From Candidatus Sumerlaeaceae bacterium (GTDB taxonomy: Bacteria > Sumerlaeota > Sumerlaeia > Sumerlaeales > Sumerlaeaceae), in NCBI GenBank assembly GCA_026418615.1, contig JAOAAY010000018.1:1-59719 (forward strand): a stretch of DNA of 59,719 nucleotides, given 5' to 3'. The notes beneath the pieces were generated by a model that did not search any database, was not told the DNA's origin, and saw only the letters and a list, made by a program, of their open reading frames with translations. The position numbers and the translations under genes were made by a program. The stretch's first letter is position 1. Every line of letters starts with the position of its first letter. Shown piece after piece: positions 29,572 to 39,200 of this stretch.

Positions 29572-31125
29572 CTAACCGAAGATCATGATAAGGAAGTGCT
29601 GTGGCGAGACGAGCAGCAGGAGCGTACCCCAGACGGCAAGCAGCGGCAGGACGACCAGTGCCACGAGGGCCCGCCGGCCCTCAGACTGCTCGAGCAGCGG
29701 CGACCGGCAGAAGGCCAGCCACGAAGCCAGCACCGGCAGACCCACCGCCACAAGGAGCGCCCACGCGAGGTATACGATGGGTTCGCTCCAACCAAACACG
29801 GGACGACCAAACAGCATGGAAGTCAGTGATGCGCCCGCTGCGATGCCGAACGGTATGCTGACCATGAGGGCGGCCATGATGGCAAACAGCCGCACCCGGA
29901 GAAGCAGCGCACAGAGCCACGCCGTCACGGCGGTGGACATGCAGACCACGGCTCCCGCCACGAATACCCCAAGCAGTTCCGCAGGCATTTTGAGCAACGA
30001 CAACAATATGGGCGTGAGCCACGCCATGACCAGCACCACCGAGGCGGCCAACAGCGCGCCCATGCGTTTGCGGAAGAAGTGCCCGCGCGACACCGGCAGG
30101 CTGTACAGGTAAAAGGTGGGACGCAGCCGCTCGCCGTGCGACACGGCGGAGGCGCCCAGCAGCGCGCCCAGCAACGGTGCCATGAGAAACAGCAGGAACG
30201 CGTGCGATCCCGAGTCATCCCGGTTCCAGACCCGCATGAGCCACGGCAGAATGACCGCGGCGGTTATCGTCAGGATGAGGGGCAGGCGCAGCAAGTGGAC
30301 TGTCGGCGGATCGAAGCCGCAGTCGCGGTGCCACCAGCGCCGCCGGCGGGTGCTCAACGCCACCTCCACCGCGGGCATCGAGCGCGCGATCTCGCCCTCG
30401 CGCCGCCCCACGGCCGCAATGGCGACGAGCGCCATGATGACCGACCATGCAACCATCATCACCGCGTAGCCGCGCGATCCCACATAATAGGAGGATTCCG
30501 CGCTGAAGAACCCGCCAGTGGCGACACCGCCTGCGGTGTAGGCCAGCGCCATAAAAGCCACCAGCGCCGCCAGCCCCGCCAGCACGATGGTCACAAGGTT
30601 TGGCGGGAGCACCAGTGGCAGCGCGAACCCCGTCGCAAATCCCGCGAGGGTTTGAGCCACGCAGGCCTGCACACGGTTGGGATCGGACAGCCAGTGGGTG
30701 AGTTCGCCCCAGCCGCCGGGAATAACCGCGACAACGGCGGAGACGGCTGCCATGTAGACGCCCAACAGGACAACGCCCGCCAACAATTTGTGCGCCAGCA
30801 ACCCCAGCGGGCGCGCTGGCAGGAGGCGCAGAAACCACCAAGTGCGCGTCTCGCGCTCCTCGAAGGTCAGCACCAGCCCGATCGCATAGGCTGTGACGGC
30901 GAGCATGCGGAAATAAAGTTCCGCGCCGCGAAACCGGCTTAAGAAGGGCGACTTGTCCGCAAGGCTGGGCGCGATCATTTCCGACACCATGTAGATCAGG
31001 GCCATGCCCAGCGGCAGGGCGATGAAGCGCACGACATCCTTGCCGGCGGTGCCTGTAGCCGCGAACAGGGCCGCCCGCAGGCCCGGGCGCAGCGGCGATG
31101 CCGGATAATCCATGGGCGCGCTCAT
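29572..31125 (-). CDS. ABC-2-type transporter permease, twelve-segment form
   Basis: A 517-residue integral membrane protein. Two similar halves each have about six hydrophobic segments; the second begins near 'LRLPLILTITAAVILPWL'. Family features are 'LTFEERETRTWWFLRLLPARPLGLLAHKL' (a cytoplasmic coupling region, seen in pieces) and, in the second half, 'GERLRPTFYLYSLPVSRGHFFRKR'. Its ATG overlaps the ATPase stop (ATGA), so the two are translationally coupled and form one exporter. The substrate is unknown; related GntR-linked systems often respond to envelope stress or antibiotics. Confidence 0.82.
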   Translation of the reverse strand: MSAPMDYPASPLRPGLRAALFAATGTAGKDVVRFIALPLGMALIYMVSEMIAPSLADKSPFLSRFRGAELYFRMLAVTAYAIGLVLTFEERETRTWWFLRLLPARPLGLLAHKLLAGVVLLGVYMAAVSAVVAVIPGGWGELTHWLSDPNRVQACVAQTLAGFATGFALPLVLPPNLVTIVLAGLAALVAFMALAYTAGGVATGGFFSAESSYYVGSRGYAVMMVAWSVIMALVAIAAVGRREGEIARSMPAVEVALSTRRRRWWHRDCGFDPPTVHLLRLPLILTITAAVILPWLMRVWNRDDSGSHAFLLFLMAPLLGALLGASAVSHGERLRPTFYLYSLPVSRGHFFRKRMGALLAASVVLVMAWLTPILLSLLKMPAELLGVFVAGAVVCMSTAVTAWLCALLLRVRLFAIMAALMVSIPFGIAAGASLTSMLFGRPVFGWSEPIVYLAWALLVAVGLPVLASWLAFCRSPLLEQSEGRRALVALVVLPLLAVWGTLLLLVSPQHFLIMIFG

Positions 31126-32063
31126 GATTCATCCTCCTTCGCCGCAGCGGCAGCACCCGGCCCGACGATTTCGAGGAATGCCTCCTCAAGGCTCAGGTCC
31201 TCCACGACATGGTGCGAGGCGCCGATGCGGGCCATCTCCGCGGCCGTGCGCGCGCTGTCATAGTCGTCCACGACAGCGACCGCCTCGCGGCCGTCCGCCG
31301 TGTAGCGCAGCAGGCCGCTGCAGGCGCAGGCGGTGGGCGCCGGCGCTCCCTCGTAAAACAGCCGCACGCGCTTGACACGCGCCAGCAAGGTTTCCGTCGG
31401 CTCGCTGCGGACGAGGCGGCCGTCGTGAAGGATGCCGACATGGTCCACAAGGCCGGATATCTCGTTGATCAGGTGCGAACTGATCAGGATGGTGCGGCCG
31501 CTCTCGCTATACTCGGCAAGCACGCCCTCCACGAACTGCCTGCGCGCGAGCGGGTCCAGCCCGCCGGTCGGCTCGTCCAGCACGAGCAGGTCGGGCGAGA
31601 ACGCGAGCGCCAGCACGAGGCTCACCTTGGCGCGCTGCCCCTTGGAGAGCGTGCGCAAGCGCTGGTTCGCCGGCACGCCGAAGTCGCGCAGCAGTCTCTC
31701 CGCGCGCTTGGCGTCCCACTCCGGGCGGCGGTAATGTGCCACGAAGGCGCACACCTCCTCCGCCGTCATCCACTCGTAAAACGCCGGCGCATCGGGCACA
31801 TAGCCGACGCGGCATTTCATGGCGACATCCTCGGTCACGGGGTCATAGCCGAGCACCCTGGCCGAGCCGCAGGTGGGCTCCAGCACACCCATGAGCATGC
31901 GGATGGTGGTGCTCTTGCCCGCGCCGTTGAGGCCGAGCAGGCCGTACACGCAGCCGCGCGGGATGGACAGGTTGAGGTCGCACACGGCCCACTTCGAGCC
32001 AAAGCGCCGGCCGAGGCCGCGCGTCTCGATGGCGGGCGTGGTGATGTCCGCACTTGGCTTCAT
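31122..32063 (-). CDS. ABC transporter ATP-binding protein
   Basis: A 313-residue exporter-type ATPase of the CcmA/drug-export class. Walker A is 'GLNGAGKST' (44-52), the Q-loop region includes 'GYVPDAPAFYEWMTAEEV', the signature is 'LSKGQRAKVSL' (Lys for the usual Gly second position), and Walker B is 'LLVLDEPTGGLDP'. A switch His lies in 'ISSHLINE'. The last 80 residues form a small C-terminal domain. The ATG at 32063 has GGGGAGGG seven bases upstream. It is coupled to the permease and lies 85 bases after the GntR regulator. Confidence 0.9.
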   Translation of the reverse strand: MKPSADITTPAIETRGLGRRFGSKWAVCDLNLSIPRGCVYGLLGLNGAGKSTTIRMLMGVLEPTCGSARVLGYDPVTEDVAMKCRVGYVPDAPAFYEWMTAEEVCAFVAHYRRPEWDAKRAERLLRDFGVPANQRLRTLSKGQRAKVSLVLALAFSPDLLVLDEPTGGLDPLARRQFVEGVLAEYSESGRTILISSHLINEISGLVDHVGILHDGRLVRSEPTETLLARVKRVRLFYEGAPAPTACACSGLLRYTADGREAVAVVDDYDSARTAAEMARIGASHHVVEDLSLEEAFLEIVGPGAAAAAKEDES

Positions 32064-32148
32064 GCTGTTGCCCTCCCCGGGATGTCCCGGCGCCACGCAC
32101 CGGGGCGGATGTGAAAAACTTGTCTGGTAGCGGATGGCTGGTGCCGGA

Positions 32149-32565
32149 TCATTGTACGCGCCCTCCCCGTGTCCCCGATTCGTCAGGGGGATAAATGGCA
32201 TCGAGACGGTCCGTGATCCATTCCTCCAGCCGGTCGCGCGGCACGCCGAACAGCCGCGCCTGCGCGAGCACCCCGTCCAGCCCTGCCGTGATCACGCGCC
32301 GTTGCTCGGCGCGCCCGATATTCGAGCCCCGGTCGCTGACGAAGCATCCCTGCCCCGTGCGCGTGTACACGAGGCCCTCGCGTTCGAGTTCCGCGTAGAC
32401 CCGCGCCACCGTGTTGCGGTTCACGCGCGCCTGCACGGCGACATCGCGGATTGTCGGCAGGCGGTCGCCCGGCTGCAAGGTCCCGCGCGCCACGGCGAGT
32501 TTTACCTGGTCCATCATCTGCTGGTACACGGGCTTTGGGCTGTGGAGATCCACCTCGAAGATCAC
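32149..32565 (-). CDS. GntR-family regulator, YtrA subfamily
   Basis: A 138-residue transcription factor. The winged-helix domain (about 10-75) begins 'PVYQQMMDQVKLAVARG' and includes 'GDRLPTIRDVAVQARVNRNTVARVY' and 'TRTGQGCFVSD'. It is followed only by a short helical dimerisation tail, without the usual ligand-binding domain. That is the YtrA architecture, typical of repressors placed first in ABC transporter operons. The start is GTG 32565 with AGGAAGGGG upstream. A perfect palindrome in its own promoter (32624-32646) is the likely operator, so autoregulation of the whole operon is inferred. Confidence 0.9.
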   Translation of the reverse strand: MIFEVDLHSPKPVYQQMMDQVKLAVARGTLQPGDRLPTIRDVAVQARVNRNTVARVYAELEREGLVYTRTGQGCFVSDRGSNIGRAEQRRVITAGLDGVLAQARLFGVPRDRLEEWITDRLDAIYPPDESGTRGGRVQ

Positions 32566-32623
32566 GGCCGCGCCCCTTCCTGCGCATGTTGCGGCCTGAC
32601 GACCGCCGGCGCTTGTTTGCTAC

Positions 32624-32646
32624 TTGTCATAGTGCTACTATGACAA
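32624..32646. promoter_or_regulatory. Palindromic operator of the GntR/YtrA operon
   Basis: TTGTCATAGT-GCT-ACTATGACAA is a perfect inverted repeat with 10-bp arms and a 3-base centre. It lies about 60 bases upstream of the regulator start and covers the candidate -10 element. Its length and symmetry fit a dimeric GntR-family repressor. Confidence 0.75.
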
Positions 32647-32664
32647 TTGGTGAATGCGGGTCAA
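32637..32664 (-). promoter_or_regulatory. Candidate sigma-70 promoter of the GntR-ABC operon
   Basis: On the minus strand, TTGACC (32664-32659) and CATAGT (32642-32637) are separated by 16 bases, close to the TTGACA/TATAAT pattern. The -10 half lies inside the palindromic operator, so bound repressor would block the polymerase. Confidence 0.5.
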
Positions 32665-32705
32665 GGGAAAAATGCAAGGCGGGTGGTGCGGCTGGGGGAT
32701 TGACC

Positions 32706-34376
32706 CTAAGGACGGGTTTTCGGGGCGTCCGGCTTCAAAGGTTTTCCGCGGAAATAGTTGGGCGCGGGGGGTGGCGAAGGGCGGCGGATGAGGCTGGCCA
32801 AGCGCCGGGTCCATCCGATGGCGCGCCACTCAAGGAAATACCAGGCTTTGACAAGAAGTCCCTCGCGGGCCATGGCGGCGGACGCGTTGCCGGCGTTGAT
32901 GCCGAACGGGTGGCTGCATGCGCGGCAATACACGGGCGGCAGGGGGCTGTGGATTCGCCAGCGCAGCAACCGGTAGCGCCAGCCGTTCCAAATGCTCGCG
33001 AAGGGTGCGCGCGACAGGTGGCCGAGCGCATGAGACGACATGCAACAGGGGCGGACCGTGCCGGATGTGTCTATGTAAGGTTCGCTCCAGGGACTCCAGC
33101 ATTTGGCTGGAATCCGGCCGGGCGCGGAAAACAGCCGCCATGTTCGGCGGGAGGTTTGGCCGTCACCGACCGGCCTTGGCTCGTGCCCGGGCGGCAGGCG
33201 CAGGGGCACTCCCAGTTGCGTCGCGACGCGCCTCGCCTCGGCATACCATCTGGCCGCCAGCGCGGGATCGTGTCGCAGCGACTCGCGGTCGAACTCGTTG
33301 CCGTTGTCAATGTAATCGAGCACTCCCACATGTTCGATGCCGTAGCGGTGCGCGAGCCTCACCACATCCGGCAACTCATGAACATTGCGCCGGAGGGCCA
33401 CAAAGTGAAAAGAAAAATGCGAGACAAAATGGGACAGGCGGATGTCGCGCAACTTGCGGATCATGGCCAGTTTCTCGAGCGTGAGTGCGAGACTGCCGCC
33501 GGCCCGTATCGTGTCAAAGGTTTCCGGGGTCGCGCCATCAATGGATATGATGACCTCCACCGGGTGCGAGGTCAGGCGCTCGAGCCGCCGGAAGTCGAGC
33601 AGCGCGAGGTTGGTCACGAACTGCACCCGTGAGCCGTTGCGCAGACCCATGTCGAGGATCTCGTCGAAGTTGCCGGCAAGTGTCGGCTCGCCAAAGCCGG
33701 TGATGCTGAGGTGCGTGTTGACGGGCATTAGATCCCGTCGCACCACAGCGAGGACCGGAGAGGCGAGATCCTCGGCATAATACGGGTCGTAGCCTTTGCT
33801 GCAGGTCAGGCAGGCGAAGTTGCATTTGGTGGTGCTTTCCAGTTGCAGCGCATGGGGCAAGGATTTCAGCCGCAGGCGCCCCTCGGCATACTCGTTTTTG
33901 TTGAGGGTTTCGTTGGCGCGTTGGGTCTGCGATAACGGCGGTGGCGTGACGGCTACCGGCTGTGCCGCCGCCGCGCCCCCGGATCGCTGCAGGTAGAGAA
34001 CATAGCGGATGCCCATGAGCGCGTCCTCGCACCCGGGATCGGCGGCCTGCGCGTCGCGGTAGGCGGCAAGCGCGTCCTCGAGACGGCCGAGATTGACAAG
34101 CCGGTCGCCGCGTCGCCAGCGCGCCTCGACCATGTGCGGGCAGACCGAGAGGATTCGGTCGTAAAGTTCCAGAGCGCGCGTGTGGTTGCCGCGCCGTGCC
34201 TGATTCCACGCGGCATGGCCGAGAATGGCGGGGCTGTCAGGGTAAAGCCCGAGCAGGGCCTCGAATTCGTCAGCGAGATTATCCTCAACCGAGCGAACGC
34301 TGCTGAGGAGTTGCTCGATGGCGGCCTTTTCCTCCGGTCCCATACGGTAGGGCGCCATGGTGGTGGGTGCGCTCAC
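32706..34376 (-). CDS. TPR plus radical SAM/SPASM protein
   Basis: A 556-residue protein. About three TPR-like helical repeats occupy residues 30-128, then comes a linker. The radical SAM core begins 'LESTTKCNFACLTCSKG', with Cys185, Cys189 and Cys192 (CX3CX2C) for the catalytic 4Fe-4S cluster, and 'SITGFGEPTLAG' is the SAM-binding strand. A SPASM-type cysteine region follows ('KCWSPWSEPYIDTSGTV', 'PCCMSS', 'YCRACSHP') for auxiliary clusters. Such proteins modify peptides or carbohydrates; the TPRs may bind the substrate. No small precursor peptide gene is seen next to it. It is 32 bases downstream of the hybrid kinase gene on the same strand. Confidence 0.87.
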   Translation of the reverse strand: MSAPTTMAPYRMGPEEKAAIEQLLSSVRSVEDNLADEFEALLGLYPDSPAILGHAAWNQARRGNHTRALELYDRILSVCPHMVEARWRRGDRLVNLGRLEDALAAYRDAQAADPGCEDALMGIRYVLYLQRSGGAAAAQPVAVTPPPLSQTQRANETLNKNEYAEGRLRLKSLPHALQLESTTKCNFACLTCSKGYDPYYAEDLASPVLAVVRRDLMPVNTHLSITGFGEPTLAGNFDEILDMGLRNGSRVQFVTNLALLDFRRLERLTSHPVEVIISIDGATPETFDTIRAGGSLALTLEKLAMIRKLRDIRLSHFVSHFSFHFVALRRNVHELPDVVRLAHRYGIEHVGVLDYIDNGNEFDRESLRHDPALAARWYAEARRVATQLGVPLRLPPGHEPRPVGDGQTSRRTWRLFSAPGRIPAKCWSPWSEPYIDTSGTVRPCCMSSHALGHLSRAPFASIWNGWRYRLLRWRIHSPLPPVYCRACSHPFGINAGNASAAMAREGLLVKAWYFLEWRAIGWTRRLASLIRRPSPPPAPNYFRGKPLKPDAPKTRP

Positions 34377-34408
34377 GCGTCAGGAAACAAAGCGCGCGGG
34401 GAGTTCTT

Positions 34409-36433
34409 CTATGGCTGAGTGTCGGCGCCATCCCCTTCGGCGGCCGCAAGGGCCCTGCGCAACGCGGCACGCAACGCAGGCAACTGATAAGGTTTCTGGA
34501 TGAACGCTTGCGCCGGCTCTCCGGAAAGACGGTCGGTCATTTCGTCTTCATTGTAGCCGCTCGAGATGATAATGGGGATTTGCGGGTTGATCTGGCGGAT
34601 GGCCTGCATGGCCTCGATTCCGTCCATGCGGGGCATCGTCAGGTCGAGCAGCACAAGGCGCACCCCGTCGGCCCGCGCCTTGAAGGTGGCCACCGCCTCG
34701 CGCCCGTCAGCGGCGGGAATGACTTCGAAGCCAAGCCGCTCCAAGAGACGCCTGCCGAGTACGCGAACGCTTTCGTCATCATCGGCGAGCAGCACGGTTC
34801 CGTAGCCAGTCCACGAGTCATCCGAATCTTCCGTGGGGACGACGGCTTGGGCCTGTTCTTCGCAGGCGGGCAGGAGCACTTTGAAGCGGGTGCCCTTGTG
34901 TTTTTCGCTATGGACCTGAATGGCGCCACCGTGTCCGCGCACGATGCCCAGCACGGCGGCCAGCCCCAGTCCGCGGCCTGTAAACTTCGTCGAGAAAAAC
35001 GGATCGAAAATGCGGGCCAGCGTGTCCGGCCCCATCCCGCAGCCGGTGTCTGTGACCTCGAGAAAGACATAGGGTCCGGCCTTGAGATCGGCGCCAAAGG
35101 TCGCGGTTTGTAAGAGGGCGGTATCGCATTGGATGAGGCCCGTACCGACCGAGATCGAGCCGGTTTCCTCGCCGATGGCTTCCGAGGCATTGGTGATGAG
35201 ATTCATGATGACTTGGCGCAGTTGCGTCGCGTCTCCCCAAACGGTGGGCAGCCCCGGACTCAGGTTGAACTTGAGCGAGGCCTTTTTGGCGAGGGTGACG
35301 CGCAGCAGGTGCGACATCTCGCGGACGAGTTCGTTGAGGTCAATATGTTGCATGACAAACTTGCCGCGGCCGGAATAGGCCAGCATTTGACGGCACAGTT
35401 CGGCGGCCCGGCGCGCAGCGGTCTCCACGGACTCCAGATATTCGCGCACAGGGTGGTCTCGGGGCAGGTCGGCCAAGGCAAGGTCGGTGTTGCCGAGGAT
35501 GGAGGTGAGCAGGTTGTTGAAATCATGGGCGATGCCGCCGGCCAGGATGCCGAGGCTTTCGAGTTTCTGGGCTTCGAGCACCTTGGCCTCGAGGCGCCGT
35601 CGCTCCTCCTCGCCCCGCACGCGGGCGGTGATGTCCGAAATGAACCCCTCGAGCGCCTCCACGCTGCCGTCGGGGTTTATGATGGCGCGGCCGCGTTCCC
35701 ACACATGGCGGACATCGCCGCCCGCCGTTACAATCCGGTACTGGAGCAAGAACGCCCGCCGGCACGCGATGGCGGACTGGACAGTGTTCCAAACCATTTC
35801 GCGGTCTTGGGGAAAAATCAGGTCCCCATAGTTGACCGTGCCGCCCGGCATGAGGGCCGCCGGAGAGTAACCGGTCAGTTCCAAACATCCCTCGCTGACG
35901 AATTCCATCTCCCAGTTCGGGCTGTTCTTGCAGCGGTAAGCCATGCCGGGGAGATTGGCCAGCAGTGTGGAGAGGCGCCGTTCGCTTTCGCGCAGCGATT
36001 TTTCGGCCTCAGCCAGCCGGGCCTCGCGGCTAATCTCGGCGAGCGTGTGGCCGACGACATGGGGAAGCACATCGAGAAAACTGCTGTCCTTCACCAGATA
36101 GTCGCGCGCTCCCGAGCGCATGAGTTCGACGGCGACCTGCTCGCTGCCCTGCCCGGTTGCGATAATGAACGGAATGTTCAGACCCTGTTCATGAATTTGA
36201 TGGATTAGAGTGCACGCGTTCATATCCGGCAGCACATAATCCACCAGTAACAGCGTGACGCCGCCCGCGGCCACTTGATCGAGTGCTTCGCGGCCGGTCG
36301 CGACAACGACGACTTCGTGGCCGCAGCGTCTGAGCGTCCTCGCGATCAGTTCGCCTAACCCCGGGTCGTCTTCGATGGCGAGAATCCGCGAGACCTCACC
36401 CGGGGTGTTGCTGCTGGCGCTCCCGCTCGTCAT
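34409..36433 (-). CDS. Hybrid histidine kinase: receiver-PAS-kinase-receiver
   Basis: A 674-residue cytoplasmic protein without membrane segments. The N-terminal receiver (15-130) has Asp65 in 'LLVDYVLPD'. A PAS domain (about 152-272) follows. HisKA has His303 in 'GGIAHDFNNLLTSILGN', HATPase has Asn415 and 'DTGCGM', and a C-terminal receiver (546-662) has Asp597 in 'LLDLTMPRMDG'. Everything for autophosphorylation and internal phosphorelay is present. It lies 12 bases after a single-domain receiver gene. The kinase type (DFNN) is often found in proteins with attached receivers. No DNA-binding output is encoded nearby. Confidence 0.92.
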   Translation of the reverse strand: MTSGSASSNTPGEVSRILAIEDDPGLGELIARTLRRCGHEVVVVATGREALDQVAAGGVTLLLVDYVLPDMNACTLIHQIHEQGLNIPFIIATGQGSEQVAVELMRSGARDYLVKDSSFLDVLPHVVGHTLAEISREARLAEAEKSLRESERRLSTLLANLPGMAYRCKNSPNWEMEFVSEGCLELTGYSPAALMPGGTVNYGDLIFPQDREMVWNTVQSAIACRRAFLLQYRIVTAGGDVRHVWERGRAIINPDGSVEALEGFISDITARVRGEEERRRLEAKVLEAQKLESLGILAGGIAHDFNNLLTSILGNTDLALADLPRDHPVREYLESVETAARRAAELCRQMLAYSGRGKFVMQHIDLNELVREMSHLLRVTLAKKASLKFNLSPGLPTVWGDATQLRQVIMNLITNASEAIGEETGSISVGTGLIQCDTALLQTATFGADLKAGPYVFLEVTDTGCGMGPDTLARIFDPFFSTKFTGRGLGLAAVLGIVRGHGGAIQVHSEKHKGTRFKVLLPACEEQAQAVVPTEDSDDSWTGYGTVLLADDDESVRVLGRRLLERLGFEVIPAADGREAVATFKARADGVRLVLLDLTMPRMDGIEAMQAIRQINPQIPIIISSGYNEDEMTDRLSGEPAQAFIQKPYQLPALRAALRRALAAAEGDGADTQP

Positions 36434-36445
36434 GTCAAACAGCCG

Positions 36446-36889
36446 CTAATCATCGAATGTGGAATCCTCCGGGCAGCAAAGGGTGATACCCAGTTGGCGG
36501 ACAACCCTGGCCAGATCACGGCACGGCACGGGTTTTCTCAAACAGCCTTGACCGCCGAGATCGGCACACCGACGCGCCTCGTCCGGGTCGTCGGAACTGG
36601 TGATCATAATGACCGGCAGGTCGGCAAGGCGCTGGTCCCGTCTCAGGCGCTCCAAAACGGAAAAGCCATCAACGCGCGGCATGGAGATGTCGAGCAAAAG
36701 CAAGGCCTTGTCGCCGGGCTTCCAGTGGGGGTCGGGCCCGCAGCCGCAGAAATAGTCCAGCACCTGCTGACCGTCGTGTAGCCGCACGAGCGGGTTGCGA
36801 AGTCCCGCGCGGCGCAAATTGCGCTCAAAGAGAGCCGCATGCCCGTCATCATCCTCAGCCAGCACAATCGTTGTTTCGCCCTGTTGCAT
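36446..36889 (-). CDS. Single-domain response regulator, Rcp1-like
   Basis: A 147-residue receiver alone: acidic pocket 'LAEDDDGH', phosphoacceptor Asp in 'LLLLDISMPRVDGF', 'ITSSDDP' and Lys in 'CLRKPVP'. The insertion 'FCGCGPDPHW' before the phosphorylated strand is typical of the Rcp1 type that pairs with PAS/phytochrome-like kinases. It lies 20 bases after the histidine kinase at 36910 and 12 bases before the hybrid kinase, so it probably shuttles phosphate between them. There is no output domain. Confidence 0.9.
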   Translation of the reverse strand: MQQGETTIVLAEDDDGHAALFERNLRRAGLRNPLVRLHDGQQVLDYFCGCGPDPHWKPGDKALLLLDISMPRVDGFSVLERLRRDQRLADLPVIMITSSDDPDEARRCADLGGQGCLRKPVPCRDLARVVRQLGITLCCPEDSTFDD

Positions 36890-36909
36890 TCGCTGACCCC
36901 TGACAATTG

Positions 36910-39132
36910 TCAGGGTGCAGGCAGCGCAAAGAAGAATTTGCTGCCTTGGCCCCTGACTGACTCAACCCAAACCCGGCCGCCCAGACGACTGAGGATGATC
37001 TGGACAATCGCCAGACCTACCCCTTCTCCTTGCCGATCGGCGGGCGAGAGACGACAAAACAAATCGAAAATGCGCTTCTGGTCATCGCAGTCAATCCCGA
37101 TTCCGTTATCCTCCACGCAGTACACGCACTCGGGACCGTCGCATCTGCCGAAGAGGGCAACTTTTCCGGGCCGATCCGGATCTAAATATTTGATGGCATT
37201 GTCGAGCAGGTTGGTCATGACCTGCGCCAGTTGCCCGGCGTCGCCCCGGCAGGGCGGCAGCGGGCTGCGCTCCACGGCGACCCCCAACTTTTTGATGACA
37301 AACTCCAGCCCCTCGAGCGCTCGCGACGCCACCTCGTCCATGTTGACCTCGCCGATCTCGAGCGGACTGCGACCCAGACGCGCCACACGAAGAAAGCCCG
37401 ACAGCAGGCGGTCCATCTGTCCAATGCTTGTGCGGATGAACCTCAACGCCTCGGGGATGTCGCGGCCAAGCAATTCGTCAAGCCGCGACCGACGGTCTTG
37501 CGGCAGGTGAACGGTCTCCAACTGTTCCTGCAGAGCACGGATCGAACGGAGCAATTCGCGGCTGAAACCCTCGACATTGACCAGCGGCGAGCGCAGATCG
37601 TGAGATGCCATGTACAGGATTTGCTCGAGTTCGCGGTTTTTTCGCTCGAGTTCGGCCGCCAGTCGCGCGCGCTCCTCCTCCATGCGCCGGCGGTCGGTGA
37701 TGTCCTCGTAGGTGCCGAGGATCCCGATGATCCGCCCCGCGGCGTCGCGCAGCGGCATCTTGCTTGTCCGCAGCCAGGTCAGGCTGCCGTCGGGATGGCT
37801 TTGGGGCTCCTCATAGCCGAACAAAGGCTGGCCGGATTCCATGATCGCCCGATCATCCGCACGGTACAGGTCGGCGGTTGCAAACCAGCCCAGATCGCGG
37901 TCGTCTTTGCCAATGATTTGCGCGGGGTCGTCGAGGCCGGCATCGCGGGCAAAGGGCATGTTGCAGCCGAGGTAGCGCGAGTCGCGGTCTTTCCAGAACA
38001 CCCGCTGGGGGATGGCATTAAGGACATCGGCAAACATCTGGCGCGATTCGGCGAGGAGTGCCTCCGCTTGCGCGCGCAACTGGACCTCGCGCAGGCGCTG
38101 GCGAAACAGGAGCGCCCTCTGGTGCAGCCACAGGCCGCCAAGGCCTGCGCCGAGACCCGAGACAAGCACGCCGACAAGAAGATAAACAAGCATCCGGTAA
38201 CGGGCCTCGGCCGCGCGCACTTCCCGGATATCCTGTTTGCAAACGATTATCCACGATGTAAGCGGCACAGGCCGGATCGCGGCCAACACCGGCACCCCGT
38301 GGTAATCGCGACCCTCCACGGTTTTTCCTATTCCCCTGAAAAACTGCGCCGACGGCAGCGCGGACTGTTCGATAGGCAAGCGCAGCCCGATCGGATCGCC
38401 AGCGCGCCGGCGCAGGCGGTTCAGAAAAACCACATGGTTGCCCTCGCGCCGCGCCAGCACGCTTTCGCCCGTGCGCGTCGCGACAGGCCATTTGAGCAGC
38501 ATCGGATACAAAAACCGCTCAGGCGAAATACAGAGAACAACGGCGCCCACCGTGCGGGTTGAACCGTCATCCCTGCGCGCCACCAGCGGAGCGACGATAT
38601 CCATGTGGGGAGCCGGCCGCTCACCGCCGACGACCAAGTCGGTCCAGTCCACCGTGCCGGTTTGCAGCACGCGTTGCGCCAGTTGACGGGTGGCAGTCGG
38701 CAGATCCCCGGCCTCGCTGGGGATAGCCATGCGAAGCGTGCCTGCGGCATCGAGCAAACACACAGCCTGATAATCGTGTCGGACGAGGAAAGACTTGAGC
38801 CAATCGTTCATGGCGGCGTCCGAGACGGTGTTTGATGCTCCGGCCAGCCACCGCTCCACAGCGTCAGCCAGCAGGCCGTTGCTTGCGATCACCTCAGCGT
38901 CGGCATGTCGCTCGGCCAGCCAGTTTCCGATGCCTTGCGCCTGCAGGTCGGCGACGGTGTCGAGTTGCGTCAGCGCGGCCGTGCGCGTTGCTTCGTTGAT
39001 CCCCCGCGAGTGGTGAATCGTGCCCGCGGCGATGATGGCGCAGATGACAAAAAACACAAGGAGGTATGGCCATGCGGCCACCTTCTGGTCCTGCTCCGTC
39101 GCGGCTTGACTCGCGTCTGGAGACTGCTCCAC
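36910..39132 (-). CDS. Membrane PAS sensor histidine kinase
   Basis: A 740-residue kinase. TM1 is at about 21-40, a double-CACHE-like extracytoplasmic sensor at 45-305 and TM2 at about 314-336. The PAS domain (362-485) contains 'VFWKDRDSRYLGCN', and a coiled coil follows. HisKA has His511 in 'YMASHDLRSPLVNVEGF', and HATPase has Asn645 in 'NLLDNAIKYL', 'DNGIGI' and 'GVGLAIVQ'. The kinase core is of the phytochrome-like type that usually signals to an Rcp1-like receiver, which is the next gene. The start is GTG 39132, with a purine-rich GACGAGGG directly upstream. It lies 68 bases after the Ser/Thr kinase gene. Confidence 0.92.
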   Translation of the reverse strand: MEQSPDASQAATEQDQKVAAWPYLLVFFVICAIIAAGTIHHSRGINEATRTAALTQLDTVADLQAQGIGNWLAERHADAEVIASNGLLADAVERWLAGASNTVSDAAMNDWLKSFLVRHDYQAVCLLDAAGTLRMAIPSEAGDLPTATRQLAQRVLQTGTVDWTDLVVGGERPAPHMDIVAPLVARRDDGSTRTVGAVVLCISPERFLYPMLLKWPVATRTGESVLARREGNHVVFLNRLRRRAGDPIGLRLPIEQSALPSAQFFRGIGKTVEGRDYHGVPVLAAIRPVPLTSWIIVCKQDIREVRAAEARYRMLVYLLVGVLVSGLGAGLGGLWLHQRALLFRQRLREVQLRAQAEALLAESRQMFADVLNAIPQRVFWKDRDSRYLGCNMPFARDAGLDDPAQIIGKDDRDLGWFATADLYRADDRAIMESGQPLFGYEEPQSHPDGSLTWLRTSKMPLRDAAGRIIGILGTYEDITDRRRMEEERARLAAELERKNRELEQILYMASHDLRSPLVNVEGFSRELLRSIRALQEQLETVHLPQDRRSRLDELLGRDIPEALRFIRTSIGQMDRLLSGFLRVARLGRSPLEIGEVNMDEVASRALEGLEFVIKKLGVAVERSPLPPCRGDAGQLAQVMTNLLDNAIKYLDPDRPGKVALFGRCDGPECVYCVEDNGIGIDCDDQKRIFDLFCRLSPADRQGEGVGLAIVQIILSRLGGRVWVESVRGQGSKFFFALPAP

Positions 39133-39200
39133 CCCTCGTCACCTGTCCTGAATATTCTTTGGAAGTTCACTGCCCCCCTGACAAAATGATCCCTGTCCGG

